Below, piece after piece: positions 53,442 through 62,707 of a stretch of DNA of 64,000 bases. A program made the position numbers and the translations under genes. Every line of letters starts with the position of its first letter. Within the stretch, counting starts at the first letter, position 1. Under the pieces are notes generated by a model. The model was not told the DNA's origin, did not search any database, and saw nothing but the letters and a program-made list of their open reading frames with translations. The stretch spans positions 62,001 to 126,000 of the forward strand of contig JALAHT010000005.1 of NCBI GenBank assembly GCA_025384855.1. Direction: 5' to 3'. This DNA is from Luteirhabdus salina (lineage in GTDB: Bacteria; Bacteroidota; Bacteroidia; Flavobacteriales; Flavobacteriaceae).

Positions 53442-53533
53442 TCCAAAAAATTCTTAACAGAACGCAAAGATAGTATTTATGCCATTTTTTGTGGTTATTT
53501 TTGAGTATTTCCCTTGCCTTTTAAACTGTATTT

Positions 53534-54748
53534 ATGAGACATTTCATCGCGATACTATTATTGCTGCTTCTTTTTTCCTGTGGAAAGGATACCGAAGTTA
53601 TTAAAGCCGGTCCGTGGCGAGCCACCTTGTTATTGAATGATAAAAAGGAAATTCCATTTTTATTGGAGTTGAATTCGGATACTACTATGACTTTTATCAA
53701 TGCTGAAGAACGTATCGATATTACAGATGTGAAGCTAAAAAACGACTCTATCATCATTCAGCATCCCGTTTTTGAAGGCGTCATCAAGGGAACGTTTACG
53801 AAGGATTCTATAGGAGGCGTGTTTTTTCAACCAAACCGAAATCGATCCATTCCCATAACCATGCAATTTGGTAGAAAACCGCGGTTTCACATCGATGAGG
53901 CGCCTTCCACTATTGTAACGGGTACTTGGGAAACTGTTTTTAGTCCTAACAATCCCTCTGAAAAATATTTGGCAAAAGGCGTGTTTAAGCAAAGGGGAAA
54001 TCGCGTTACGGGAACTTTTCAAACCACTACTGGCGATTATCGGTATTTGGATGGGATTATTGAAAACGATTCACTAAAACTTTCAACATTCGATGGCGCG
54101 CATGCCTTTTTGTTTGAAGCACAGGTGAAAGAGAACGATAGTGTTTTGGAGGGCGTTTTTTACAGTGGAAGTCACTGGAAGGAACGTTTTGAAGCAAAGC
54201 GAAACGAAGCATACGAACTTCCGAAAGCAGATACTCTGGTGGCACTGAAAAAGGAATATGATAGCATTCATTTTGCATTTCCAACGTTGAAAGGCGATAC
54301 GCTGCGATTTGATAACCCTTATTTTAAGGATAAGGTTACACTCGTACAGTTAATGGGAAGTTGGTGCCCAAATTGCTTGGATGAAACTCGATATTTAGTG
54401 GATTACTACAATAAGCAAGATGCAGACGAACTCGCAATCGTGGCGTTGGCGTTCGAATATGCACCGACAAGGGAAAAGGCGAAAGCCTCCCTTAAAAAAC
54501 TTAAGAAGGCTGTTGGAATCCCTTACCCAATTTTACTGGCGCAAGTAGGGAGCGACAGCAAGCAAGGAGCACATCAAAAACTCCCAATGCTTACCGATGT
54601 GAAATCGTATCCCACTCTTATTTTTATCGATAAGCAGGGAAAGGTTCGAAAGATTCATTCTGGCTTTAACGGTCCGGCAACGGGTGAAAAGTATAAAGAC
54701 TTTCAAAAAGAATTTGAAGCGACTGTAGAGGCGCTGTTATCTGAATAA
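53534..54748 (+). CDS. TlpA-like thioredoxin-fold lipoprotein
   Basis: 404 aa. Lipobox LLLFSC (Cys15). Beta-rich N-terminal domain (about 20-235: PWRATLLLNDKKEIPFLLEL, GTWETVFSPNNPSEKYLAKG), then a TlpA domain with the redox motif LMGSWCPNCLDE (CPNC), YAPTREKAKASLKKLKK and YPTLIFIDKQGKVRKIHSGF. Periplasmic thiol reductase; such proteins can reduce apocytochrome cysteines, which would suit the multihaem cluster, but no direct link is seen. Divergent from pheT, convergent with the second M14 gene. Confidence 0.9.
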   Translation: MRHFIAILLLLLLFSCGKDTEVIKAGPWRATLLLNDKKEIPFLLELNSDTTMTFINAEERIDITDVKLKNDSIIIQHPVFEGVIKGTFTKDSIGGVFFQPNRNRSIPITMQFGRKPRFHIDEAPSTIVTGTWETVFSPNNPSEKYLAKGVFKQRGNRVTGTFQTTTGDYRYLDGIIENDSLKLSTFDGAHAFLFEAQVKENDSVLEGVFYSGSHWKERFEAKRNEAYELPKADTLVALKKEYDSIHFAFPTLKGDTLRFDNPYFKDKVTLVQLMGSWCPNCLDETRYLVDYYNKQDADELAIVALAFEYAPTREKAKASLKKLKKAVGIPYPILLAQVGSDSKQGAHQKLPMLTDVKSYPTLIFIDKQGKVRKIHSGFNGPATGEKYKDFQKEFEATVEALLSE

Positions 54749-54754
54749 AGCTAC

Positions 54755-57268
54755 TTACATTTCACCTCCGAAAAAGATGGCGTTCATCAATAATTTGTTG
54801 GTACCGTACCAAAATGCCCTGAAATTGGTGTTATCGGTAAAGTAAATGACGCGACCTCTTCCTTTTCTGCCAATTCGTACCGCAGCGGTATTTTTCAATG
54901 CTTCTAGATTGGCATCATCGATATAACCACTCATTAAAGGTGAATCGGTATACAAAATCGGATTGTCAAAGCTGTTCGTTTCAGGTTTTAAGAACAAGGT
55001 TGAATTTCTGAAAACCGGCAAGGTTTCACTTGTATACCCAAAAGCAATTGGATGGGTTCTATCAAGCTTGGTCTCAAAAATTGCGCCTCCGATTCCCTTG
55101 GCGCCATAATAATCTTGTCGTTGTTCGAATGAAATGTTTTGTGCAGTATCCTTTCGCGTTTTGAAATCGAGCGAAAGCAACTTCAACTTATCCATCCAAC
55201 GTCCCGAATTCTTATATCCAATCAAGGTTCCGCCATCTTCAACCCAACGGGACAATTTTTCACCCATCATCGTATCGAAGGTACTTCCGTAGCTATTGGG
55301 AACGATAATATCGGTATAGCGACTTAAATCGGTTCTGTCTAGATTTCGAGTATCGAGCTTCGTGATGGGAATGTTATAGCGGGTATCGAATAAATGCCAG
55401 ATTTCACCTGCATCATAGGAAGAAACACCATCACCCACCAATACCGCAACTTTAGGTGCTGAAAGGGCTGCAAAATTCCGACTTCCCAAATTGATGCCTT
55501 CCGAAAGTCCCGTCGAAACTCCTACGATCGGTTGATGGGAGCTTTTGCAGAGATCGCTTACAAAGCGATGCAATTCCTGAGGCGACATTGACTGTCCAAC
55601 TACCGGAATAAGGATGGTACCATAATCGTATTCCTTGTTTTCCAACCTGAATTGTTTCAGAGCCACTTTCGCTCGGATGCCTTTTTCCAGCAATGCGTGT
55701 AATGCTTTGGGAGCGTAATAATCGGACCAAGGCATTAGGTAGGCATAGTTGGAGCGACTGGGAGGTGTGGGAATCTGATTTTTTAAGTCCGTTACTTCCG
55801 CACCTTTCGAGCTGCCAGCAACATTCTCGGCATAGGGAAGGTTGAAGGCTAAGGGTAATGTCCATGCACTAACATCGTAAAACAGACTGTCCTGAAATTC
55901 GGTTCGTTTTTCGAACATGGCTTCAACCAAGCGATATTGACGTTGATCTTTGGGAACTACATAAGCATTTCCTTTGGTGAAGGTTTTTCCATTGAGCGTA
56001 ATATCCTTTTCTAGCGAAAAAAGTTTTATTTTATGTCGATTCAGGATTTCAGCCAAATGAAACGTTTTTGAAGGATCCTTTTCATCACCAAAAACAATAG
56101 CGGATTTTCCATTGGCCTCACTACGAGCCTCGTTGAAGAATTTTTGTTGATACGAAAGCAAATCCTGACGCATATTTTGTGCTGCTTCCAAAGTTGAAAA
56201 GGCAGCTGTCAATTGATTTCGAATAGTGAAGGGAAACGTCAATAGCCCATTTTCACTTTCTTGAACATGTCCACGGGAAGAGGCTTGTTCAAACAGAATT
56301 CCGATACCTCCATTGATGTCGGGAAAGGTAGAACCTTTTCCATAGTAAAAATCGTCGAAGCTTTCTTTGGTATAGTACAAGCTCCCAATTTCATCGAATG
56401 CCTTTGCGTGAAAATTCCCAATATCTGCCGTAAGGTCTTGATTTTGCTGAGGTGTTAGCGGGTGGGTTCGCGACGGAATACCGGGTTGAAAGAAAAAGGA
56501 AGCGTTTGTACCCATTTCGTGATGGTCGGTTAAAATATTAGGGTACCATTTATGAAAGGTTTCAATACGTGCGCGACTTTCCGGCAACTGAACGGGTAAC
56601 CAATCGCGGTTCATGTCGAACCAATAGTGATTGGTACGGCCGCCCGGCCAAATTTCATCATACTCTCGATCGTTCGGATCTGGATTTAAATGCTGGCTCT
56701 TATGGGTATTCACCCACTGCGAAAATCGTTGCAGTCCATCAGGATTGAAGGATGGGTCAAGTAAAATCACCGTATTCTGAAGCAAGTTTTCGATTTCCGA
56801 TCCCTGCGCTGCCGCTAAATGATAGGCTAACAATAGTGCCGCATTCGAGCCACTAGCTTCATTTCCATGAATGGAAAACCCTTGGTACACCACAATGGGC
56901 ATATTGGTAACATCGGCATCGCCACTTTCCACAATTTGTTGGTGCTGCTGTTGAATGGATGAAAGATTTCGGTGGTTTTCAGGACTTGTTACTGTTAGAA
57001 GAAGTAATGGTCTGCCTTCAAAAGTGGTACCTCGGTTTTCAATTGTTATGCGATCGCTAACATCTGCAAGTTCTTTCATATACATCACCAGCTTATCATG
57101 GCTTACATGCCATTCGCCTACTTGATGGCCGATGACCGATTCGGGGGTAGGAATGGTTTCGTCGTAGGAGACGGTATCTGGAAGATAATATGCTAGTGAA
57201 ACGGATGTTTCCTGTGAAAAGGATGCAATGCTAAACAGGAAAAGGAGGGTAGCGAATAGCTTTTTCAT
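54755..57268 (-). CDS. Secreted M14 zinc carboxypeptidase with C-terminal amidotransferase-like domain (second copy)
   Basis: Start at ATG 57268 (MKKLFATLLFLFSIASFSQ); the frame extends upstream into a terminator hairpin. 837 aa. HGNEASG (H134, E137), NPDGLQR near 175-181, TDHHEMGTN around 248-256 with the third zinc His, and FEQASSRGH with the catalytic Glu give a complete M14 site. The C-terminal domain (KVAVLVGDGVSSYDAGEIWH) matches that of the paralogue at 705-3185, with overall conserved order but clear divergence. Exported peptidase of unknown target. Confidence 0.88.
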   Translation of the reverse strand: MKKLFATLLFLFSIASFSQETSVSLAYYLPDTVSYDETIPTPESVIGHQVGEWHVSHDKLVMYMKELADVSDRITIENRGTTFEGRPLLLLTVTSPENHRNLSSIQQQHQQIVESGDADVTNMPIVVYQGFSIHGNEASGSNAALLLAYHLAAAQGSEIENLLQNTVILLDPSFNPDGLQRFSQWVNTHKSQHLNPDPNDREYDEIWPGGRTNHYWFDMNRDWLPVQLPESRARIETFHKWYPNILTDHHEMGTNASFFFQPGIPSRTHPLTPQQNQDLTADIGNFHAKAFDEIGSLYYTKESFDDFYYGKGSTFPDINGGIGILFEQASSRGHVQESENGLLTFPFTIRNQLTAAFSTLEAAQNMRQDLLSYQQKFFNEARSEANGKSAIVFGDEKDPSKTFHLAEILNRHKIKLFSLEKDITLNGKTFTKGNAYVVPKDQRQYRLVEAMFEKRTEFQDSLFYDVSAWTLPLAFNLPYAENVAGSSKGAEVTDLKNQIPTPPSRSNYAYLMPWSDYYAPKALHALLEKGIRAKVALKQFRLENKEYDYGTILIPVVGQSMSPQELHRFVSDLCKSSHQPIVGVSTGLSEGINLGSRNFAALSAPKVAVLVGDGVSSYDAGEIWHLFDTRYNIPITKLDTRNLDRTDLSRYTDIIVPNSYGSTFDTMMGEKLSRWVEDGGTLIGYKNSGRWMDKLKLLSLDFKTRKDTAQNISFEQRQDYYGAKGIGGAIFETKLDRTHPIAFGYTSETLPVFRNSTLFLKPETNSFDNPILYTDSPLMSGYIDDANLEALKNTAAVRIGRKGRGRVIYFTDNTNFRAFWYGTNKLLMNAIFFGGEM

Positions 57269-57292
57269 GAATTCAATTTTGTATAAAAATAA

Positions 57293-57320
57293 AAAACCGC
57301 CCAAAGATTTGGACGGTTTT
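57293..57320 (-). terminator. Terminator after the DUF3276 gene
   Basis: Reverse-strand AAAACCGTCC / GGGCGGTTTT stem with an 8-nt loop and T-run (57320-57293); separates DUF3276 from the M14 gene. Confidence 0.85.
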
Positions 57321-57343
57321 CAAAAATTTATTGGATGAAGACC

Positions 57344-57730
57344 TTAAATATCATCGAAATCTATATCGGTAAATTCGTTAGCAGAACCGCTGCTTTCACC
57401 GTTACTTTGTTGCTTTGAATAATCATTTTCAGGTTGATAATCCTTTTGGTGACGTTCGCTGATAACCTCTTCACCTTTTTCATTTACGATGTAATCGGTC
57501 ATTTCTTCTAAGTTATCACGGAAATCTGCGAAGTCTTCTTTATATAAATAAATCTTATGCTTTTTGTAGTGGTAAGACCCGTCGTCGTTGGTAAACTTCT
57601 TGCTTTCCGTAATCGTTAGGTAATAATCGCCCGCTCGTGTTTCGCGTACATCAAAAAAATAAGTGCGTCGTCCCGCACGCATCACTTTTGAGAAAATTTC
57701 GTCTCTCTCCATCGTATTCTGATCGCTCAT
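57344..57730 (-). CDS. DUF3276 (PUR-alpha-like) nucleic-acid-binding protein
   Basis: 128 aa. ERDEIFSKVMRAGRRTYFFD, VRETRAGDYYLTITESKK and KHKIYLYKEDFADFRDNLEE are the PUR-domain repeats known from the Bacteroidota/Spirochaete DUF3276 family, some members of which bind purine-rich single strands. C-terminal 35 residues are low-complexity acidic/Ser-rich. Monocistronic with its own terminator. Confidence 0.9.
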   Translation of the reverse strand: MSDQNTMERDEIFSKVMRAGRRTYFFDVRETRAGDYYLTITESKKFTNDDGSYHYKKHKIYLYKEDFADFRDNLEEMTDYIVNEKGEEVISERHQKDYQPENDYSKQQSNGESSGSANEFTDIDFDDI

Positions 57731-57793
57731 TGTGTTAGTTTAGGTTACAGTTGTGCCAAAAATCTAAAAAAAATGCTAATAAGGCAAATAAAG

Positions 57794-59548
57794 TTACATT
57801 TCTTTTTCCGACAGCTGTTTTTCATACAGTTCCTTGTAATAGCCTTGCTGTTGGATCAATTCTGAATGGGTGCCACGTTGTATAATAGTTCCTTCATCCA
57901 AAACAATGATGTGGTCTGCATTTTTTGCTGAAGAAACGCGGTGACTTACAATAATAGTGGTTTTGTTCTGTGAAATCTCATGCAGGTTTTGAAGGATCTC
58001 TTCTTCTGTTTCGGTATCTACTGCTGAAAGGCAATCGTCGAACAACAAAATAGAGGGATCCTTAATGATGGCTCTAGCAATGGAAACCCGTTGTTTTTGT
58101 CCCCCGCTTAAGGTGATGCCCCGTTCGCCCAAAACAGTATCGTATCCTTTGCTGAAACCGACGATATTATCGTGAACGGCCGCCCGCTTCGCTGCTTCGA
58201 TTACTTCTTGTTCGGAAGCTGTTTCTTTCCCGAAGCGAATGTTGTCTTTAATAGATTCAGAGAACAAAAACGCATCCTGGGGCACATAACCAATACTGCT
58301 TCGGAGAATTTCTAAATTCATTTCGGTAATCGGTTTGCCATCGATTAAAATCTGCCCTTCTTCAATATCGTACAAGCGCCCGATTAATTCCAAGATCGTC
58401 GATTTTCCCGCACCGGTATGTCCGATTATCGATAAGGTTTCACCAGGATTGATGCTAAAGGAAAGTCCTTTCAAGGCGGTAATATTGGTATCAGGATAGG
58501 TGAACGTAACGTTTTCAAAACGTATTTGACCGTTGATTTCAGTAGGTGATTCCACTTTATTCTGAACGGTAGGCACATGATTTAAGAACTCATTGATTCG
58601 TTTTTGGGAAGCTTCAGCCTGCTGTACCATACTACTAACCCATCCAACGATTGCGACGGGCCAAGTGAGCATATTCACATAAATCAAAAATTCTACGATA
58701 GTACCAAAATCGATAGTACCATTAATATATTGCAAGCCACCTATGTAGATCACCAATATATTACTGGCGCCGATCAATAAAATCATCAAGGGGAAGAATA
58801 ATGCCTGAACCTTGGCCAAATCGATGTTCTTTTCACGACTTTGCTCGGCAAGATCTTCAAACCCTCTATTGGTTCTTGGTTCGATACCATAGGCCTTAAT
58901 GACTGCCACTCCGCTAAAACTTTCTTGGGTATAAGACGTAAGCTTCGATAAGTATTGCTGCACAATCGTGCTTCGCTTATTAATGGCTACACTTAGCCTA
59001 TAAATCGCTATTGATAAAATTGGTAATGGAGCTACCGCGTAAAGCGTAAGCGTAGGGGCGATGTAAAACATATATGAAATCGCTACGATAAATAAAGTAA
59101 CCGTTGTGGTACTGTACATAACCGCTGGTCCTACATATAGGCGTACCTTAGAAACATCCTCGCTAATACGGTTCATCAAGTCGCCTGTGCGATTCTGTTT
59201 ATAAAATGCCAATGAAAGGCGCTCATATTGCTGAAACACTTCATTCTTCAAATCGTATTCGATATAACGAGAAACCACAATAATTGTTTGTCGCATAATA
59301 AAGGTGAAGAAAGCAGCCAACAGCGCCGCGCCGAGAATCCAGAGAATATCCTCTAAAAGCTCCGATTTCACCACCTCAAGGTCAGTGATGGTGCCGTCTA
59401 AATATTGTCGCACGACATCTACCGAATCACCAATAACCTTCGGAACGACTATTTTGAAAATAGAGGCTGCGATGGTAATGAGAAGGCCTAATAGCAAGCG
59501 TCCCCAGTATTTTCTGAAATATTTGTTGAGGTACTTTAGTTCTTTCAT
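57794..59548 (-). CDS. ABC exporter half-transporter (ATPase and permease fused)
   Basis: 584 aa. Six membrane helices in the first 310 residues, then an ATPase domain: Walker A GHTGAGKST, Q-loop YVPQDAFLFSESI, signature TLSGGQKQRVSIA, Walker B ILLFDDCLSAVD and H-loop IVSHRVSSA. The catalytic Glu after Walker B is Asp (FDD), as I recall for one half of heterodimeric exporters such as MdlA-type proteins, but no partner half-transporter is adjacent. Substrate unknown (lipid or drug). Confidence 0.92.
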   Translation of the reverse strand: MKELKYLNKYFRKYWGRLLLGLLITIAASIFKIVVPKVIGDSVDVVRQYLDGTITDLEVVKSELLEDILWILGAALLAAFFTFIMRQTIIVVSRYIEYDLKNEVFQQYERLSLAFYKQNRTGDLMNRISEDVSKVRLYVGPAVMYSTTTVTLFIVAISYMFYIAPTLTLYAVAPLPILSIAIYRLSVAINKRSTIVQQYLSKLTSYTQESFSGVAVIKAYGIEPRTNRGFEDLAEQSREKNIDLAKVQALFFPLMILLIGASNILVIYIGGLQYINGTIDFGTIVEFLIYVNMLTWPVAIVGWVSSMVQQAEASQKRINEFLNHVPTVQNKVESPTEINGQIRFENVTFTYPDTNITALKGLSFSINPGETLSIIGHTGAGKSTILELIGRLYDIEEGQILIDGKPITEMNLEILRSSIGYVPQDAFLFSESIKDNIRFGKETASEQEVIEAAKRAAVHDNIVGFSKGYDTVLGERGITLSGGQKQRVSIARAIIKDPSILLFDDCLSAVDTETEEEILQNLHEISQNKTTIIVSHRVSSAKNADHIIVLDEGTIIQRGTHSELIQQQGYYKELYEKQLSEKEM

Positions 59549-59597
59549 GAAGGCGGGCAGGAAATTATTAACAAATTGATACTTTAACTTGAAATTC

Positions 59598-59629
59598 TTT
59601 GTACGAATGTCACCAAACCGCTATTTTTG
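59598..59629 (+). promoter_or_regulatory. Probable promoter of the amino-acid dehydrogenase gene
   Basis: TTTG (59598-59601), 20-nt spacer, TATTTTTG (59622-59629); both boxes perfect; 35 nt before the first ATG. Confidence 0.65.
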
Positions 59630-59664
59630 CACCTCCATTTTATGGAATGCATAATTTGTAACGT

Positions 59665-60762
59665 ATGATGACAGAAGTAGTTAACGCGAAAGAACTTCAG
59701 AAACAAGATCCGGTTTTTGGTCAACTTTCATTCGATGACCATGAGCAGATCGTTTTCTGCAATGACAAAGATACAGGATTAAAAGCAATAATCGGGATTC
59801 ACAATACGGTTTTGGGACCTGCCTTGGGCGGTACTCGTATGTGGCAATATACCAGTGAATGGGAAGCTTTAAACGATGTGTTGCGATTAAGTCGTGGGAT
59901 GACATATAAGTCTGCTATCACAGGCTTAAACTTGGGTGGCGGGAAAGCCGTAATAATCGGCGATGCTAGAACCCAAAAGACCCCAGAGCTGATGAAGCGT
60001 TTTGGGGAGTTTGTACACTCACTAAACGGAAAATATATCACTGCAGAGGATGTTGGGATGGAAACGTCCGATATGGACCTCGTGCGAACGGTAACACCTT
60101 ATGTTACGGGTATCTCTGAAGAAAAAGGGGGTGCCGGCAATCCTTCTCCAATCACTGCTTATGGTGTGTTTATGGGAATGAAGGCTGCTGCCAAGCATGC
60201 TTTCGGAAGTGATGTCTTGGAAGATCGTACCGTATATGTTCAGGGTATTGGAAATGTAGGTGAAGCATTGGTCGAACACCTTTCCAATGAAGGTGCAAGA
60301 GTATTTATTGCAGATATCAATCAAGATCGTTTGGCCGAAGTACGCGATAAGTATAGCGTAGAAATTTATGGTGGAAATAATCTTTATGGTGAAGAAATGG
60401 ATATTTATGCACCTTGTGCGTTAGGAGCTACCGTAAATGATATTACAATCGATCAATTGAAAGCAAAGGTAATTGCTGGCGCCGCGAACAATCAGTTGGC
60501 GGAAGAGCAGAAGCATGGAAAACTGTTGAAAGAAAAAGGAATTGTTTACGCTCCCGATTTCTTGATTAATGCTGGTGGAATTATTAATGTGTATGCGGAA
60601 TTGGAAGATTACGGTAAGAAGGAAATCATTCGCAAGACCGAAAATATCTATAATACGACCTTAGAGATTTTGAAGCATGCTGATAGCAATGATATTACAA
60701 CACATCAGGCAGCTTTCAATATTGCGCAGTCAAGAATCGATGCCAGAAAAAACGAAAAGTAA
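59665..60762 (+). CDS. Glu/Leu/Phe/Val dehydrogenase family protein (leucine-dehydrogenase type)
   Basis: 365 aa; two adjacent ATGs (59665, 59668) could both serve. Family segments: GTRMWQYTSEWEALNDVLRL with SRGMTYKSAITGLNLGGGKA (catalytic Lys residues), EDVGMETSDMDLV, the NAD loop VQGIGNVGEALVEHL, and CALGATVNDIT plus AGAANNQLAEE. Length about 365 matches leucine/valine dehydrogenases. It deaminates branched-chain amino acids, a source of propionyl-CoA from valine and isoleucine that could feed the carboxylase/mutase genes. That link is inference. Confidence 0.9.
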   Translation: MMTEVVNAKELQKQDPVFGQLSFDDHEQIVFCNDKDTGLKAIIGIHNTVLGPALGGTRMWQYTSEWEALNDVLRLSRGMTYKSAITGLNLGGGKAVIIGDARTQKTPELMKRFGEFVHSLNGKYITAEDVGMETSDMDLVRTVTPYVTGISEEKGGAGNPSPITAYGVFMGMKAAAKHAFGSDVLEDRTVYVQGIGNVGEALVEHLSNEGARVFIADINQDRLAEVRDKYSVEIYGGNNLYGEEMDIYAPCALGATVNDITIDQLKAKVIAGAANNQLAEEQKHGKLLKEKGIVYAPDFLINAGGIINVYAELEDYGKKEIIRKTENIYNTTLEILKHADSNDITTHQAAFNIAQSRIDARKNEK

Positions 60763-60764
60763 GG

Positions 60765-60795
60765 TTTCAATAACGATTCTGAAATAGTATATTTG
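60765..60795 (+). promoter_or_regulatory. Promoter of nusB
   Basis: TTTC (60765-60768), 19-nt spacer, TATATTTG (60788-60795). The -33 box begins 3 nt after the stop codon of the upstream gene. Confidence 0.6.
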
Positions 60796-60798
60796 CAG

Positions 60799-60830
60799 CG
60801 CACAGGGTCACTCCTTGTGCGTTGTTTTTT
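60799..60830 (+). terminator. Terminator-like hairpin at the nusB transcription start
   Basis: CGCACA / TGTGCG (60799-60804 with 60816-60821) with an inner GG/CC pair, followed by TTGTTTTTT. It ends transcripts of the upstream dehydrogenase but sits exactly where the nusB transcript should begin. Confidence 0.65.
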
Positions 60831-60851
60831 AACGGTTCTTTTCAATAGTCT

Positions 60852-61796
60852 ATGCTTACAAGAAGACATATCAGGGTAAAGGTTTTACAATCTATCTACG
60901 CCTTTTTTCAAAGTGAACACCTCGACCTGGATAAGCAGGAAAAATTTTTACGTTACAGCTTGGAACAATTACAGGATTTATATGCCTTACAATTGCAATT
61001 GCTCGTAGAGGTTCGGAACCATGCCGAAAACTTTTTAAACAAATCGAAACAAAAGCATCTGGCTACCCAAGAAGATAAAAATCCGAGCCGGAATTTCATC
61101 GATAACAAAGCCATTCAGTTGCTGGCCGATCATCAGGATCTTCAGGAATTTCTTAAAAACAAGAAGTTGAATAACTGGGAACGAGACGATGAATACGTGA
61201 GCTTATTGTTTAAGGAGTTACGCGAAAAGGAGTGGTATAAGGAATATTTAGAATTGTCCAACCCTACCTTGCAAGAGGATCGTAATATCGTTGCAAAGTT
61301 TTATAAGAATGTCGTTGCACCGAATGACAAGCTCTACGACTATATTGAAGATACGCGACTTACCTGGGCCGATGACTTTCCGATGGTGAATACTGCTATC
61401 ATGAAGTTGCTCGGGAAGATTTCTCCAAAGAATGCACACAGCCTTGTGCTTCCCGATGTGTATAAAAATGACGATGACCGCGAATTTGCTCTTACGCTAT
61501 TGAGAAAGGTTATCCTGAACAATGAAAAACTGACCGAAGAAATCGATGGAAAAACACCTAATTGGGATAAGGAGCGTATCGCTGAAATCGATATGATTAT
61601 CCTTAAAATGGGGATATCTGAGTTCCTATATTTTCCTTCTATTCCTGTTCGTGCCAGTATTAACGAATACCTTGAGGTTGCGAAAGAATACTCTACCCCT
61701 AAGAGTAGTATCTTTATCAACGGTATTCTTGATAAATTGGTGAAGGAGTATACCAAGGATGGGAAACTAAACAAAATGGGTAGGGGTCTTCGATAA
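60852..61796 (+). CDS. nusB: Transcription antitermination factor NusB, long Bacteroidota form
   Basis: 314 aa, about twice E. coli NusB because of inserted sequence between the N-terminal LTRRHIRVKVLQSIYAFFQS helix and the conserved C-terminal block NWDKERIAEIDMIILKMGISE, IPVRASINEYLEVAKEYS, SSIFINGILDKLVKEY. Binds boxA with NusE to promote rRNA antitermination. Followed by the DUF1573 and YajC genes, a grouping I recall as conserved in Bacteroidota. Confidence 0.92.
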   Translation: MLTRRHIRVKVLQSIYAFFQSEHLDLDKQEKFLRYSLEQLQDLYALQLQLLVEVRNHAENFLNKSKQKHLATQEDKNPSRNFIDNKAIQLLADHQDLQEFLKNKKLNNWERDDEYVSLLFKELREKEWYKEYLELSNPTLQEDRNIVAKFYKNVVAPNDKLYDYIEDTRLTWADDFPMVNTAIMKLLGKISPKNAHSLVLPDVYKNDDDREFALTLLRKVILNNEKLTEEIDGKTPNWDKERIAEIDMIILKMGISEFLYFPSIPVRASINEYLEVAKEYSTPKSSIFINGILDKLVKEYTKDGKLNKMGRGLR

Positions 61797-61845
61797 GAGC
61801 AAAAAAATCCTTACATTAGCGCCGCTTAATCGTAAAATAAATACT

Positions 61846-62331
61846 ATGAAAAAATCAATTTTGATGGTAGCCGTTTTTTCAGCCTTAGCATTTGTATCGT
61901 GCAAGGAAAACGCTGCCGATAAGGTGAATGAAGAAAATGTAGCCGCTGCTGCCGAACGTGATGCCGATGCTACTAAAATGCCAGTAATGGAATTCGATAA
62001 GAAGGTTCATGACTTCGGAACTATCGAACAAGGAACTGCTGTTGAAACAGTATTCAAGTTTACAAATACTGGAGATGCTCCTCTTATGATCGTAAACGCG
62101 AAAAGTAGCTGTGGATGTACTGTACCTGAGTACACGAAAGAGCCTGTTGCTCCAGGTGAAGAAGGTGAATTGTTGGTGAAGTTCAACGGAAGTGGTAAAA
62201 ACCAGGTTAGCAAAACCGTTACCATTACTACAAACACCAAGAACGGTAAGGAAACCGTAAATATTAAAGCGTTTGTAAATCCTAAGGATGGTGCCCAAGG
62301 CGGTAACATGCTTCAAACAAATTCAAAATAA
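61846..62331 (+). CDS. DUF1573 lipoprotein
   Basis: 161 aa. Lipobox ALAFVSC (Cys20). The DUF1573 domain (an Ig-like fold) shows MEFDKKVHDFGTIEQGTAVE, FKFTNTGDAPLMIVNAKSSC and GCTVPEYTKEPVAPGEEGEL, with GKETVNIKAFV at the end. Periplasmic, function unknown. Confidence 0.92.
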   Translation: MKKSILMVAVFSALAFVSCKENAADKVNEENVAAAAERDADATKMPVMEFDKKVHDFGTIEQGTAVETVFKFTNTGDAPLMIVNAKSSCGCTVPEYTKEPVAPGEEGELLVKFNGSGKNQVSKTVTITTNTKNGKETVNIKAFVNPKDGAQGGNMLQTNSK

Positions 62332-62342
62332 GACACTCCTAA

Positions 62343-62639
62343 ATGGAACAGATTCAAGGCTTTTTACCTATAATTTTATTGTTTGTGGTAATGTATCTTT
62401 TTCTGATACGCCCACAAATGAAACGTCAAAAACAGGAAAAAAAGTTCTCTCAGGAAATCAAGGTAGGCGATCGGGTGGTGACCAAAAGTGGTCTTCATGG
62501 AAAGATTGTCCAACTTCATGACAACGACGATACGTGTATGTTGGAAACCAACGCAGGTAAAATGAAGTTCGAGCGCTCCTCGCTTTCTATGGAACTTACG
62601 GAAAAACTGAACAAGCCTGTAAAATCTGAGAAGAAGTAA
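62343..62639 (+). CDS. yajC: Preprotein translocase accessory subunit YajC
   Basis: 98 aa. Single N-terminal helix (FLPIILLFVVMYLFLIRPQM) followed by KRQKQEKKFSQEIKVGDRVV and TKSGLHGKIVQL. Inner-membrane partner of SecDF. 11 nt after DUF1573 and ended by a strong terminator. Confidence 0.95.
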   Translation: MEQIQGFLPIILLFVVMYLFLIRPQMKRQKQEKKFSQEIKVGDRVVTKSGLHGKIVQLHDNDDTCMLETNAGKMKFERSSLSMELTEKLNKPVKSEKK

Positions 62640-62660
62640 AGGTTGTTCCTATACAAACAA

Positions 62661-62690
62661 AAAAGCCCGACAAATTCGTCGGGCTTTTTT
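62661..62690. terminator. Bidirectional terminator after yajC
   Basis: AAAAGCCCGAC / GTCGGGCTTTT (62661-62671 with 62678-62688), 6-nt loop; A-run before, T-run after; shared with the convergent beta-barrel gene. Confidence 0.92.
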
Positions 62691-62707
62691 ATGATAGTAT
62701 TTCTAAG

